NCBI GenBank assembly: GCA_031841125.1 | Contig: CM063108.1 | Location: 52,722,122-52,786,121, forward strand | DNA length: 64,000 bases | From: Acanthococcus lagerstroemiae | Lineage: Eukaryota; Arthropoda; Insecta; Hemiptera; Eriococcidae | Direction: 5' to 3' | Shown here: positions 21,200 to 33,136 of the stretch, one piece after another | Layout of the letters: each line of letters begins with the position of its first letter | Position numbering within the stretch: the first letter of the stretch is position 1 | Program-made: the position numbers and the translations under genes | The notes under the pieces: model-generated | Seen by the model: only the letters and a program-made list of their open reading frames with translations | What the model was told of the DNA's origin: nothing | The model's database searches: none

Positions 21200-21700
21200 G
21201 TTTTACTTATCCATTAGGTTCAGTACTCTTTGAGACTTATCTTGACTTTTCAAATATCGCTCAAAACTTTGTAAGTCATTTCCAGACACGTTTTTATCAT
21301 TTCTATGGATTTTCCGGATTCGTTTCAAGACTATTCTAAGCATAATTGAGACTTAAGGCTGTTCTATACATGGTTAACATTTCTTTAAATCTCTTCCATA
21401 CTTATTCAAAATGTTTTAAAATCATCCGGACGACCTTAAGACTGTGAGATGCATCAATATTTTTTCAGGTTTGCTTCAGATTCTCCACCACTTTTCCCGG
21501 ACTCTTTCAGACATGATTAATACTTTCTGGGACTATTCCTTGCTTACGTAGTAATTGAGACCTCCGAGACTGTTCCAACCTTGTTAAACATCTTTCGACT
21601 ATCAGTCAGGTGTACTTAATACTCCTCGAGACTGTTTAAGGCTTTTCTAAACTTTTTGATGGCGCTTCCAGACATGTTTTAGAGTGTAAACGAGTCTTGA
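21200..21700. repeat. Highly diverged periodic sequence
   Basis: Phrases such as GAGACTGTTCCAAC, GAGACTGTTTAAGG, TTTCAGACATG and TTCCAGACATGTTTTA recur at roughly 35-50-base steps. This suggests an old tandem array worn down by mutation. I could not define one consensus unit. Confidence 0.35.
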
Positions 21701-21914
21701 AGATTTTGAATAGGCCTGAAATTTTTATTCAAATCCAAATGATTATACATTCGGTTCTTGATAATTTTAAAGAAAATATTAATATATGAGCTGAGACTGA
21801 TAGATCTATAATGTTCATTCCTGATTTTTTTTTTTTTTTTGATTTTTTTTTAAGAGTAAGACTATTTCTACCACCAATTTCCATTGTCATAGTATTTCTT
21901 TTTTGTCTATAAAA

Positions 21915-22160
21915 TCAGATTAAATAGTGAGGCGGTGAGACGAAGGTTGGTGCTAATTCTGCTAAAAAAATTTGTAGGAATCTATTTCCGATTTCATCTA
22001 TTCCTGATGCTTTGGTTGTATATAATTGTTTTAGAATGCTACTTACTTCTTCTATGAGAATGAGAGGAAATGTTCTCTGAGATTCTGTGAATGTTTGCTC
22101 TCGTGAAATCCTTTTCACTTGACGCTTTCTCGTATAATTTTTTATAGAAATCAGTTGCAA
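21915..22160 (-). mobile_element. LINE reverse-transcriptase N-terminal fragment
   Basis: An 81-residue minus frame contains KASGIDEIGNRFLQIF, resembling the conserved 'nKapGpDgi' block that precedes the RT fingers in LINE proteins. Only this scrap is visible. Confidence 0.45.
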
Positions 22161-22164
22161 TTTG

Positions 22165-23560
22165 TACTATATATGTGCTCCGCCAAACTCATATTGTCCG
22201 ATTGCTTTCTTTATTTTTGAGATTAGATTCTGGTCATTAAATGTGAGTGTGCGCAGCAAAAGGGACTACTTAGTCGGCATTGTTATGTTCGAGAAGAGCA
22301 AAAGATAGCAAATGAGGTCAAAAAATAGTTTTCTAGATTTTTGCGTTTTCAGTAGAGTAAACGCTGAAATTTCATTTTGCAATATTTCAAACTCGTCCTC
22401 TCGCTCATAAGAAGCATCGAAACAATGAAACGAGAGAAGAATCTTAGGGATGCTTGTCATAGAGTCGTTATTCTCGAAATCATCGGAGCTAAATCCAAAT
22501 TTTCTCGAAAATGAGATTTTGGTATCATTGGAACGGTAATTTCATGCTGCTTTCAATAATTATTTTATTTTAAATTTAAAAAAAGTAAAGGTGTCATATT
22601 CAGCTCATCTCAATAAATTTGGGCGAAAAGGTGCTATATCCTATAATTTGAAATTTGGTGGGAATATAACAGTCTCAGAGGTGAAGAGTTCTACAAAGAC
22701 ATACCACAACATTTTGTTGATCAATTCTACTTTTGTCAGTAAAAACTCTTGATGTTGAAACTTCTTTTCCCTATGTAGCAAAACTAGTTATTTTGGATAT
22801 AGCTCTAAATCGCACTGACCCGACGAAATAGGTTTCTTCTGTTTTTCCAATTCTCAACTTCAAACTGCTGTAAAAGGATTCTGTTATAGGCAGAGAGCTT
22901 GAGGATGGCTCATTTTACTTCTCAATGTGTCTATTTTTTCCTAGGTACGTTTCGTGCAATTCGTCTGACCAACGAAGTGTACCCTTTTGCTGGGCACACG
23001 CACAAATGATTTTTTGTTTTTTTAACTGCGTCAGATGATTTAAGTGTCTCACGAATGCATATTTCCTCGAATTTCTTAATAACGTCCCGCCTTAACATCT
23101 TTCTTGCGTTTTTCTCAACTCGACTAATTCAATTTTTTCTCTCAGTGTTTTGTGCCCTCTTCCTGCGAGCTCGTTCCTTCTTGCACACACCATCTTGGTC
23201 CTTGCCAGAATCTTGTTATGTGTTTTTTCCTCTTGCGATGCTTCATATAATTTTGAGAGACCTTAATTATGCGTTGTGTTTCATCGTACAGTGCGTGCGC
23301 TTTTTCTGCATTTGAATGATTTACCTCTTGCAGCTTTTCCTTTAAATACCGTGTTTAGCATCGGCAATTCTGTACTCTGGTATGACACTTTTTTTTTCCA
23401 TTTGGTACTTTGTAGAATTGAGTGTTCTGCAATTGTTGAATTTTCACTTTTATATGTATAGCTTTATGATCGGAAGAAAATTTTAGGGATTTTGAAACCA
23501 TAACATCTTCTATTATTCTCATAATAACAAACAGCCTTTATTTTGGTAAGGCCATAATAC
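22165..23560. other. No feature recognised
   Basis: AT-rich DNA with short frames lacking domain signals. Confidence 0.35.
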
Positions 23561-23870
23561 ATGAATACGTATAACCCAATGTAGATATGCGATTGTCATG
23601 TCGCATACCGCGCCCCGGCATCGCGGGCATAGGCTTTCCCGATTTTGTTCCAGATTTTACGGTTTTGGGTCGCCTTGCACCACGGGAGTCCCGTTCTTCT
23701 TATAATTTCCCCTTCCAGCTCATTCTTGATCTTCCTTTCTTCTATGTGTGATCACAGGAAACCCAAAACATGGTCTTCTAATCCTATCGGTCTTCTCTCA
23801 TTCTTGCTAAATGACCCGCATACTTCATTTTCAGTTTTTTAATCAAGTATACCCCCCTCCTGGTCGTCTC
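23560..23870 (-). mobile_element. LINE C-terminal/3' fragment
   Basis: The minus strand shows RTE-like C-terminal patterns (a KMKYAG.LARM-like stretch near 23830) with stops and frame changes. It may belong to the 3' part of the RTE element that begins at 26.03 kb, separated from it by a SINE. Confidence 0.35.
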
Positions 23871-23969
23871 CAGCTTCCCGGAGACCACCATATTGACGAC
23901 AGAGTTAGGGCGGACGCTTAGTCAATATAAGCATCCAGCAATTAGTGATCCTTGTCTCAAATTAGAGAT

Positions 23970-24069
23970 GGCTAAGGTAGTCCTAGCAGCCTCCCCGACG
24001 TCCCTGAAGTAATTCTTGAAAGGGCGGATTCCAGGGCTCGGGTTGAGAGGAAAATTAGAAAAAGAGATA
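23970..24069 (+). mobile_element. SINE, 5'-truncated copy
   Basis: Matches the body and tail of the SINE at 20221-20445 from GGCTAAGRTAG to AATTAGAAAAAGAGA, but lacks the tRNA head. It sits inside or next to the decayed RTE element. Confidence 0.7.
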
Positions 24070-24099
24070 CCCCCTCCTGCATTTAGTCCTCACCTTTAT

Positions 24100-26033
24100 A
24101 ACTTTTGTCCTAATCTTATTCTCAATTTTGATACCCAGAATATTCCTCTCCATACTTCACTGCGTGGTCACCAGCCTTCTGGTCCAGTTCTCAGTGATCG
24201 ACCAAGTCTGGGCCTCATATGTTAGAATTAGTAGGATACAGAACTCGAGCATTTTGGCCTTTGATGGTATTTGCAGATTCCCCTTAGAGATTGTTTTAAG
24301 AGCCCAGTATCCCTTCCAAGCTTGCCTTATTCGAGCCTCGATTTCTTCTTTCATTTTCCCCCGAATGATATACCTAGGTAATCTAGCCATGGTATGGATA
24401 CTCCTCCACCAATTCTAAGTCCTTATCCCCTATCCAAATTCCATCATTGGTGGAATTGCTCATAACCTTGGTCCTGCTTATGTTTACCCTAAGCCCTGCC
24501 TTCTCGCTTTCTGCGACCAACTCGTCGAGTATCCCCCTGGCTCCCTTTATCAACTATGTCATCGACATACCTCAGATGCTTCAAGTGTTCCCCATCAATT
24601 TTGATCCCTTTTTTTGCTCACTCTAATTTCCTGAAGATTTGTTCCAAAATCGCGTTGAATAGATTCGGAGACGGGGGGAGTCACCCTGCTTAACGCCCCT
24701 ATATAAGCTGAACGGGGGTCCAGGTCTATCCGCTCTTACATAGGCTTCCGTGTCCTGATAGAGGACCTACAATAATCTCACAATTTTGTTGTCAACTCCT
24801 TGCTTCCTTAGAGCACCCCACGGATATGCATGTTCGACGGTATCGAAAGCCTCACAAAAGTCAACGAATTCCAAATGAAGTTCAATTTGGTAGGCGTCCG
24901 CTTTTTCCAAGGTCGGATTTAAGATTTCGTGGCCTTTGGGCCCAGGAAGATCTGAAGGCCCCAAAGTGACAAGCAACCTCCGCCCTCCTCCTCCCCCAAA
25001 AATAAAAAACTGAGGAAGTTCAAAATTGAGTAAAAATAATTCGAAGTACAAATAAGTATGAACAACATATTATATTTGTAATAACGACACTTTCATGAAT
25101 AATTTGTGGAGGCCCGAGGCTCTGGGCCCCGTGCCCCCTCCCCCTAAATCCGGCCCTGGATTTTTCTATGAGTTGATTCAATGTATGGATGTGGTGCAAC
25201 GTAGCGAAGCCTTTCCTAAACCCTGCTTGCTCGACGGATTGGGCGCTGTCAAGTCGGGGATTACCCTATTTTTTAGGATCTTCATAAACACTTTATTTAT
25301 GTTGGAGGAGAGGCTGATCGGTCGATAGTTATTTAACTGGTTTTTGTCCCCTTTCTGTGTGAATTAGCTCTATCCACTGACTTGGTACTGCCTCCTCTTC
25401 AATAACTCGGTTAAATAAAAACGTTAGCGGTTCGGCCATACTACCCCAGCAAATTCTTTCAGTGGCTTGATCTCAGTACCATCAGGTTCGGAGACTTTTC
25501 CTATTTTCAGTCTTTTCAAAGTATCCTCTACTTCGTGTACCAATATTCCCGGAAGTGGGTCATTATTTGGTGGTGGATTGTTTGGGCTAGTTGTTCCCCC
25601 CGGCTTGGCGCGTATGCCCTGTTCATCTGGTCCCATTACTACCCGTCTGTATAGCTCTTCATAGAATCTGGTGGCTTCCTGAATTGACTCGGATCGGTTC
25701 GTTACTCTCGCACCATTTTGGTTAAGTACCCCGCCGCCACTTCCTTTCCATAGCACAGTTATTATTCCCGTATCATGTGTTAAACAAAGATCAGTTTCGT
25801 TTTTTGTGACATTATCTGGCGATGTCCATGTCCACTTTTTACTCATTTTCATTCTGAAGAAAATATTTGAAATGTTTAGATTGTTGTTTTTTGCGAAATT
25901 TAGTAAAATTTCGCCGTTACGTTTCGGGTACTCACCTTGACAGAACTGGCCTACGCTATTCATTTCTCGCTTTCTCGAGTTACCCGCCCCCCTCGCCATC
26001 CCGCCAGTTCTGCATTGAAGTCTCCCCTTACAA
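24100..26033 (-). mobile_element. RTE-type LINE, degenerate copy
   Basis: Read on the minus strand, the sequence starts at GDFNAEL (endonuclease motif near 26020), continues with KKWTWTSPD and NVTKNETD, then jumps to the linker and RT finger region, RT palm-like FVDFCEAFDTVEH near 24850, and the RT thumb (RIRQAWKGYWALKTI near 24330). Frameshifts, stops and internal losses are frequent, and the 24.9-25.15 kb segment looks foreign. The 5' end is cut exactly where the neighbouring RTE copy ends. Dead element. Confidence 0.7.
25424..25999 (-). pseudogene. RTE endonuclease-linker fragment
   Basis: The longest open piece (191 residues) of the degenerate RTE copy. Residues 1-85 match the back half of an APE endonuclease; the part from about 95 (GARVTNRSESIQEATRFYEE) matches the linker to the RT. 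The join skips the end of the endonuclease, indicating a deletion. It is not expected to make a working protein. Confidence 0.6.
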
Positions 26034-28372
26034 TAGAATTTTATTTTATTTTAACATTGAATAGGCTTAACAACATGTGTCCACTTCTTATAGGGGCCAA
26101 GCACGTAGGTCACCAACCTATTCCACCCACCGTAGAGCATATGTTTCCGTCACTCTTTTCCAGCCTTGCCTGTTGGCTGCTGCTCGTCTCCAGCATGGCC
26201 CGAGTAGGGAGAGGATCTCGTTTATCCAGCGTGTTGCTGGTCCGCCTCTATTTCTCTTGTGCTCCCTTGGGGCCCAAATCGTGGTCCTTATGTTCTATTT
26301 TTCTTGATCTCCTCTTGACATATGGCTGGCATATTTAAATTTTAGTTTTTTTGATTTTGTACTCAATATTTTTGATTCCAGTTTTTTTTTCTCGAAGTTT
26401 TGTTATTTTAATTTTATCCCTTAGCCTGAATCCTAGTATACTCCTCAGCATTGCGTTTTGTGTAGTAGTGAGACGCTGCATTTGTCTTTTCGTGAGTGAC
26501 CACATTTGGGCCCCATAGGTCAACACCGACATCACACAACTTTCCAAAATTTTTGCTTTTAGTCCTATTCTCATTTTATTTTTCAAAATAGATTTATTTG
26601 CCCAGAAGGCTTGCCACGCATTGGAGATCCTCTCTTTTACTATTCCTTCCATATTATTTTTAAATCTCATAGTCTGTCCTAGATACCTGTATTCTTCTAC
26701 TCGAGACAATTTTGCCCCATTCAACCAAAATTCATTCATTCCCTCCCTATTTGACATAAATTTTGTCTTCGACAAGTTTGTAATTAGACCAAATTTTCCG
26801 ATTTGCTGCATTAGGTCATCTACCATCCCCTTCATTTCATTAAAATTTTTTGCTATTAGAACAATATCATCCGCAAATCTTAGATTTGTTAGATTTTTTC
26901 CAAAAATTTTCCAGTCTAATTTTGTAAAAATTTGTTCCAAGATACAGTTAAAAAGATTTGGAGGTACTTAGTGGATCGCCTTGTTTCACGCCTCTTTCAA
27001 TGGGGAAGTGGGTGCCTTCAATCTCTGTCTTGATGTATGCTACTGAGTTATTATACGTATATTCTAGGAGAGCTATAATCTCCTCTTGTACCTCCCTGTT
27101 CTGCTATGGACTGCCAGAGCTTATTATGGTATACGGAATCGAAGGCTTTGTTAAAATCCACAAATAACAGCTACACCTCGAAATTATATTCGTCCGCCTT
27201 CTCAATTATTTGGCCGAGGGTCTGTATATGGTCTATTGTTGTATAATTACACCTAAAGCCTTCTTGTTCGACCGGTTGCTGTTGATCTAAAGTGTTATAT
27301 ATGCGGTTCTTCAACACTTTCATCATAAGTTTTTCTAAATTTGAGGATAATCTAATGGGTTGGTAGTTCCCTATTTCCGCCCTATCACCTTTTTTATGTA
27401 GAAGAATCATTTCGGACTCATTCGACTGTGATGGGGGTTCCCTTCTCTCAGTACCTTGTTAAATAAGATCGTTAGGGGTTTTAGTAGCGCTTCTGCAAAT
27501 ATTTTTAGTATTTCGTTGTCGATTGAATCGGGTCCCGGGGCCTTGTTTGGTTTCACTTCTTTTATCGCTTTGACCACTTCATCTTCTAAAAAGGGGGACA
27601 CTGGGTCCTTGTCTATCACTTTCTCTCTCCATAGATCTTTGTCTCTTTCTCTGTTGTCCTCGTATAGCTTTTCGTAAAATGCCGTGGCTAGGTCTAAAAT
27701 CTCTTCTCTTCCATATTTTGTTTTTCCCATATTGTTTTTCAATTAAATGAACATTGGGGTTCCCCTTCGGGTTCGTTTTCTCGCTAGTTGTGTTGCACTA
27801 TTCTTTTCGATTATTTCTGTAATCTTGTTTTCTTCAAAGTTTTTAATATCCTGGCGTATTTTCTTTTCGACAAGCTTTTTTATCTCACTTAATTCGAGCC
27901 TTTCCGTGGGTGATTTATATGACTTTCTATTCAGGTCATTTCTAAGCTCCAAGAGCTTCTTTGTTTCCTCCGTAAGTTTGTCGTCAGTTTTTGTTTCAGT
28001 TCTCTTTACCCCCTCTTTTTTAATTGTATATTGAGAATACTTTCTTTCTTTCTGTGCTGTGTATCCTTAAGTAGATTGTAAAACTCTTCCAGCTCTTTCT
28101 GGGTAACGTGCAAGGTCGGTGCATAAATCTGAATAAGCAACATTGTGGTCTTACTATTTATTTCTGTTTTCAGAATACTAATTCCTTCCGTGATTCCTTT
28201 TACCTCCATTACCTTATCTCTGTCCATGCACTGTTCCCTGGAGGCCAATTGCTTGTCCAAAGTAAAATAAGTAGTTACCATTCTTTTTGTTCCTTAATAA
28301 ATTTCTCTCCCTCCATTCTTGTTTCGGCTACCCGTATGATGTCAAATTTTAAATTTTTTGTGACTTCTTCAA
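26034..28372 (-). mobile_element. RTE-type LINE with 3' tail, frameshifted
   Basis: On the minus strand: endonuclease remnant (DIIRVAETRMEG near 28330, LIQIYAPT near 28110), an internal deletion near 28020, linker, RT fingers (KPNKAPGPDSIDNEILK near 27520), palm with FADDIVLIA near 26875, thumb, and an RTE-like C-terminus (GGPATRWINEI) reaching about 26100. The 3' end has an AAAATAAAATAAAAT-type tail at 26034-26052, as RTE elements often do. Several frameshifts break the frame. The tail abuts the endonuclease motif of the other RTE copy, which suggests insertion into it. Confidence 0.75.
26335..26940 (-). pseudogene. RTE reverse transcriptase, C-terminal half
   Basis: A 201-residue open piece. 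NLRFADDIVLIAK near residues 19-31 holds the catalytic FADD box. The later LGQTMRFKNNMEGIVKERIS and RIGLKAKILESCVMSVLTYG blocks are typical of LINE RT thumbs. Upstream RT pieces are at 27171-27410 and 27407-27742 in other frames, so the gene is broken. Confidence 0.7.
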
Positions 28373-28575
28373 ACTACGAGTTCGAAAATAGAACAAAAAA
28401 TGAACTAAAGGTTAGGAAAGCAAAGGCATGGAAAGCCTTCTGGGCACAGAGGACAATCCTCAAAGGTAAAATGAACCTAAACTCCAAAATAAAGATATTG
28501 AAGAGCACAGTATACCTCGCACTTACCTGTGGGGCGACGCACTTACTAAACCTTGACAATGAAATGTAAAAACAC
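28373..28575 (+). mobile_element. Small RTE RT fragment in opposite orientation
   Basis: The plus strand encodes KAKAWKAFWAQRTILKGKMN and KIKILKSTVYLALTCGA, the same thumb region seen on the minus strand near 26600. It begins right where the minus-strand RTE copy stops. Confidence 0.6.
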
Positions 28576-28579
28576 TCTA

Positions 28580-29555
28580 GTCTTTAGTATTTTTACCTTT
28601 TGTTTTCATTTTATTTTTGGGAATATGATCGCGACCACTGGTTTTTGGGTAGGGGGTAGCACAGCCATAAGACCCCACAGCTACAAGCAATAACGTAGGT
28701 ACACAAAATTAGGTACCACTTCTTTTGGCAAGTTCTCTTCCTCGTAGTACACGCTTCGTATCATGTAATTGGTACCAATTGAATAACGAAGGTAGTTCCG
28801 CAGCATCACTGAAGACTACCAGCACCTCTGAAACATCGAGCCTCGAGGTTTTTTTCCATTCTTTCGCTGCGAGACGGAGGACAGAAAAAAATTACGAACT
28901 TACCTCGCGTTTTATTCACTCCAGGCACCTAGAATTTGAGATTGATTTGTTGTTGTTTTTCTTTTCCCGACACACTTCGTGCTTTTTCACGTTCGAGAAT
29001 TACGATTCGGTCGGCGAGAAAATACGGTCACGGGGTGCAGCTACGACGAGACACTCTCAAAAGCACAACTGAAAACTCGGTTCACCGACTGTCGCGAATT
29101 CGCACACGTTGACTTGGCCGGCTCGCCGAATGCACGTGAAATGATAGGGCGCAGGATCGGCCCCGAATGCTCTTTTGACCCTCCGCAATTCACCTTTCCG
29201 CGTAATCTTCTGCCGTCGGGTGCCGTCATCGTGGCGCGGGTTATTGCTTTCGTTGTTAGCGTAATCTACGGTGTATCGTAGCGTAATAATTATTGTATAA
29301 GAAACGGGGGTCTACACACGTAATTCGCAGTCTCGTCGTGGTATTCGACATCGGAGAATCGAGGAACTCGAAATCACTCGAGATGCTTTATGAATTTACG
29401 ATGCTTTAGATGTAGTAATTTTGCCCACATTGTCTGGTGACGTTTTCTGGAGAACGGGAAGATTGCCTCGGTCGCTCTTCTGTAGCCTTTGATTATCCTC
29501 GCCGCAGCGTTGTGAAACATTCAGTAGCGAACGTGCCTGGTTTCAGGACAGTTAC
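28580..29555. other. Backbone DNA without a recognised gene
   Basis: CpG-rich, apparently unique sequence at 28.74-29.69 kb that continues beyond the Jockey insertion at 33357. Frames at 28725-29281 show no domain. It could be intron or regulatory DNA. Confidence 0.4.
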
Positions 29556-29559
29556 CCGA

Positions 29560-29632
29560 ATCCCATTGCCCGACAGTCCATTTGCCCGACAAGGCATTTT
29601 CCCCGAATCCATTTACTCGACACCCGGGTCTA
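29560..29632. repeat. Iterated CCCGA word array
   Basis: About five steps of 13-18 bases each contain a CCGAA or CCGACA core followed by CCATTT or similar (e.g. CCATTTGCCCGACA). It is a short, irregular array in the backbone next to the Jockey insertion. Confidence 0.5.
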
Positions 29633-29865
29633 TATGAAGTAGGCGCAACCGATTCGGCGCGATCAATGAGAAAATGAAATTTTTAGGACGTCGAATGAAT
29701 TTTTTTAAATTTATTTTTTATTTTAAATTTTGTTTATTAGCACTGCCCATCGGCATTCTCCAATACATATCAACTTAGATACTAGTATATATATCGTAAC
29801 TAGCTATTCTTAATGTGACGCGAAGGAAGTACGGCCAGTGCAGTACTTCATTACAATATTGTTTG

Positions 29866-30690
29866 CTAGCAGGATAGATCCGTCGGCTTTGTTCTTCTCA
29901 GCCGGCGGGTGATGGATCCAGTATCCAAGAGGACAATAGCTTCCGGATTTGGATGCTGGTGAAGTCGCTGCTCGTGTCTAGTTGCAGTCTTCCCGATTTC
30001 TTCCTCGACTGAGGTCAGGTGAAAGTCTCGGTGCAGCGTTCGATTGCTTACATACCACGGAGCATTGGCCATTACCCGAAGACATTTATTTTGAAACCGC
30101 TGGAGGATTTCACGATTTGACTTTTTCGTGCAGCCCCAGAGCTGCGAGCCGTACTGCCACACTGGTCGCAGTAACATAACGTGTAATAGTCGTTTGTTTT
30201 CCAGGCTTAGTTGGGATTTTCGGCCCATCAGCCAGTAGGCATTTCTAAGTCGGAGGTCGAGGTCCTGGCGTTTCATTTTAACGTGGTGTTTCCAGTTTAA
30301 TCTGGAATCTATATGCATTCCCAGATACTTTGACGATTCATGTTTGGGTACGATGGCGCCGTTTATCACGATGGGTTGGTAACTGTAATTCTTGAGAGTG
30401 AATGTCGTGTGGGTGGATTTGGACTCATTAAGTTTTATTTTCCATTTTTTAGCCCAAGTGGTCACTTTGTTCACCGCGTTTTGCAGATTATTGACTGCTA
30501 TGTTTTGCTGATCGTAGACGGAAATTAGTACTGTATCGTCAGCAAATGTCGCATTCGTTATACCATCGCTGGTTGGTAGGTCGGCAGTGAATAGCACATA
30601 GAGGAGTGGCCCCAGGATACTACCTTGGGGAACGCCTGCTTTGATTTCGTGTTCGTAGGAGACTGCTCCTTCATAATGGACAACAAACTT
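29866..30690 (-). pseudogene. Jockey ORF2, RT C-terminal half
   Basis: The sequence resumes in another frame after the deletion with AGVPQGSILGP (RT motif B region). TFADDTVLI, carrying the catalytic FADD box, is near 30540. The thumb (ESKYLGMHIDSRLNW) and C-terminus end at 29866. The fingers and motif A region of the RT are missing from the element. Confidence 0.85.
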
Positions 30691-31877
30691 ATCGATTTGT
30701 CAGGTACGATGATAGGATTTCCTAATGCGTCTCTGATAGGTGGGAAACGATACTGCGGTCTTTTTAATCTTTTGGTAGCTTTCCATAAGGAGTAATTCGT
30801 TGACTTTTCAGGTGTGAGATGTGCTACATAGTTCTCGAAGGATTCGTTTCGGATTTTCTCCAGTAGTTGTTTGGTAAGCTTACTCAGCTTATTATAAGTT
30901 CTTTTATCTGCTTCGTTACGGGTGCGTTGCCATAACTTCCTGGCTCTTCGGCGTTTCTCTACCATTACACGAACTTGTTCTGGATAGAGGACTTCCCGGT
31001 TTAGAGTGACGAGTTTCTGTGGCGTGGCCTTGGGCGCTGCCTCAATGATTTTATTAGTGAAGTCGCTGACCGCAGTGTCAAGTTCGTCTTCTGTTTTGAG
31101 ACTTATCCTCAGATTAATTAGATCTGAGAGGATCTGCCGATACTGGTCCCAGTTGGTAGATTTTGTGATTAACGGTGTTGGTATCATCTTCCTTATGATC
31201 GTTGAACTGATAGTCATAGTAACCGGTGAGTGGTCGGATGAAAGGTCATTAAAGTTTCTTACATCAATGTAGTTTGGTGACATCCCTTTTACGATGAAGA
31301 AGTCCAGGATATCAGGAGTTTTGTTTACATCTGTGGGCCAATAGGTTGGGTGTCCGCTTGAAATGGCTGTGCCGCTACAGTTGTTAATCGCCATTAGGAG
31401 TTCTCTACCCCTTTTCGAAGTAGTCCTCGAGCCCCATTGGGGGTTTTTGGCGTTGAAGTCCCCACCGCAGATCCATTTGTCCCCTTGGATTTGAAAGAGC
31501 TCAGCGAAATCTGCAGCGGTGGCGCTGGGTCTGGCGTTAGGTGGGCAGTAAATCGCAGTAACGTTGACCTTGTTGCCATTCAGCTTGATTGAGATGGTTA
31601 CGGCTTGAATGTACGGTTTACTGTACATTGCAGTTTCGTGCTGTAGGAGAGTATTACGAGCAAATATAGCAGCTCCTCCTTGGGCTTTACCACTTGGATG
31701 GTTGCATCTATACACGTGATAATTTCGCAGGTTTTTTATGTAGAACCTCTCGGTAAAATGAGTTTCTGAGACCAGCGCTATGTCGATCTTTTCGCATTCG
31801 AGGAAGTATTTGAATTCCTGTTTCCTTGCTAGAAGGCCGTTTGCGTTCCATGTGACAATTTTGGTAGACGTCGTCAT
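30558..31877 (-). pseudogene. Jockey ORF2, endonuclease half
   Basis: An APE-type endonuclease nicks target DNA for LINE insertion. Visible motifs are VTWNANGL at about residues 8-15, SETHF with the catalytic Glu at about 38, GGDFNAKNPQWGS at about 137-149 and SSDHSPV at about 213-219. A linker follows to about residue 390. From 30690-30700 on the frame is shifted by the internal deletion, so the last ~40 residues are out-of-frame RT sequence. The start ATG overlaps the ORF1 stop as ATGA. Confidence 0.85.
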
Positions 31878-33136
31878 TTCTTCTTCTTTAGGGGAGGTTC
31901 CTTGGATGTTGATGGCTGGTTCAGTCGACTCTCCAGGTTGCTGACCCTAGTCTCGATGTTTTTAACCAAGGCAGATAGGTCTTTGAGCATATTCAATATT
32001 TCTGATAGTTCGTTTGACTTTTCAGGAGCTTTAGCCTGAGAATCGGTGAGATTATCTTTATTTTTCACCGCGCTGGCATAAGTGCTGCCTATTTGCCGCT
32101 TATTAGGCAGAACACGTTCTTGATTTTTACTTATCACTCTCTGCTTGGCTGTGATAGTTTTTGGGTCAACAATTGCTTTGATTTTGTTATTGTAAACCGG
32201 GCAACCACGGTAATTTGCCGTGTGGTCTCCTTGGCAATTCACACATTTGACCTTCATTTTTTTGGACTTATTACAGTCTTTGGTCCAGTGTTCGTTCCCG
32301 CATTTTACTCATTTGGGATCACGCCTACAATATTTTTGACTGTGTCCGATGTCTTGGCATCTTTTACACTGTGGGATTTTATCAGCGACGTTCTTAGGTA
32401 TTTTAGGTTTCTCTATTTTAACTTTAATGTGGAGAATAGTCGTTAGCCCTTCTATGTCCATATTATTAACGTTGGGTTCATGTTCTAGCCTAAACAGTGG
32501 CAACTGTATCGTGTTAGTCTTACCATCGAATTTCTTCCTAATTTGGACGTTTACTATGTTACGAACAATGTGTCCGTGTTCTTTAAGTGCCTCAGCCACA
32601 TCATTGGTGTCAGTGGTGGGGTGCAGATGTCGTATGTAACACACAAATGGTCGTTCTTCTTTGACTTGATAGGTGTAAAAAACAATGTTACCCATTTGTG
32701 GATGGGCTCTCTTCGTTATTTCGTAATCTAGGCTTCTTATGAGGCTTCTGTATTCGTCTGTTGTCGCGCATTGCAGTTTGATCTTACCAGAGGATAAGGA
32801 CTTTCGTTCACAATTTTCGTGTTTTTGTGATTTAAGAAATTCATCGAATTTCTTCATGTTGCTGACTGCATCGATAAATATAGGTGGGGGCTTACTCACC
32901 GATTTGTCTTCGCCCGTCATTTCTTCATCAACTATACGTTCGTGAACTGGTGTAGCCGGTGAATTTGATGACGTTGTTACCGGTCTCTTTTCGCCTTTGG
33001 TGAGTGGAGTCTTGAAGAGCTCATCTAGCCGGTTGGTCAAGGCTGCAACTTGACCTTCTAACGTGAGTACCTGGGCCTTGAGGCGGGCATTCTCTTGGGT
33101 AAGTTCGTCGGTGGACGGTTTCTCGGCCCCCGTCAT
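31874..33136 (-). pseudogene. Jockey ORF1 (Gag-like), one in-frame stop
   Basis: Nucleic-acid-binding ORF1 protein of the LINE. The first 275 residues include a coiled-coil start, a PRE_C2HC-like central region, and zinc knuckle CKRCQDIGHSQKYC near 257-270. A TGA at 32309-32311 stops the frame just where a second knuckle begins. The same frame then continues to 31874 with CVNCQGDHTANYRGC. Without that stop, ORF1 would be about 420 codons. Its end overlaps the ORF2 start. Confidence 0.8.

Noticed and set aside
26834..28569. Plus-strand frames opposite the RTE LINE
   Set aside because: Antisense shadows of RT and endonuclease sequence, except the true small RT fragment from 28373.
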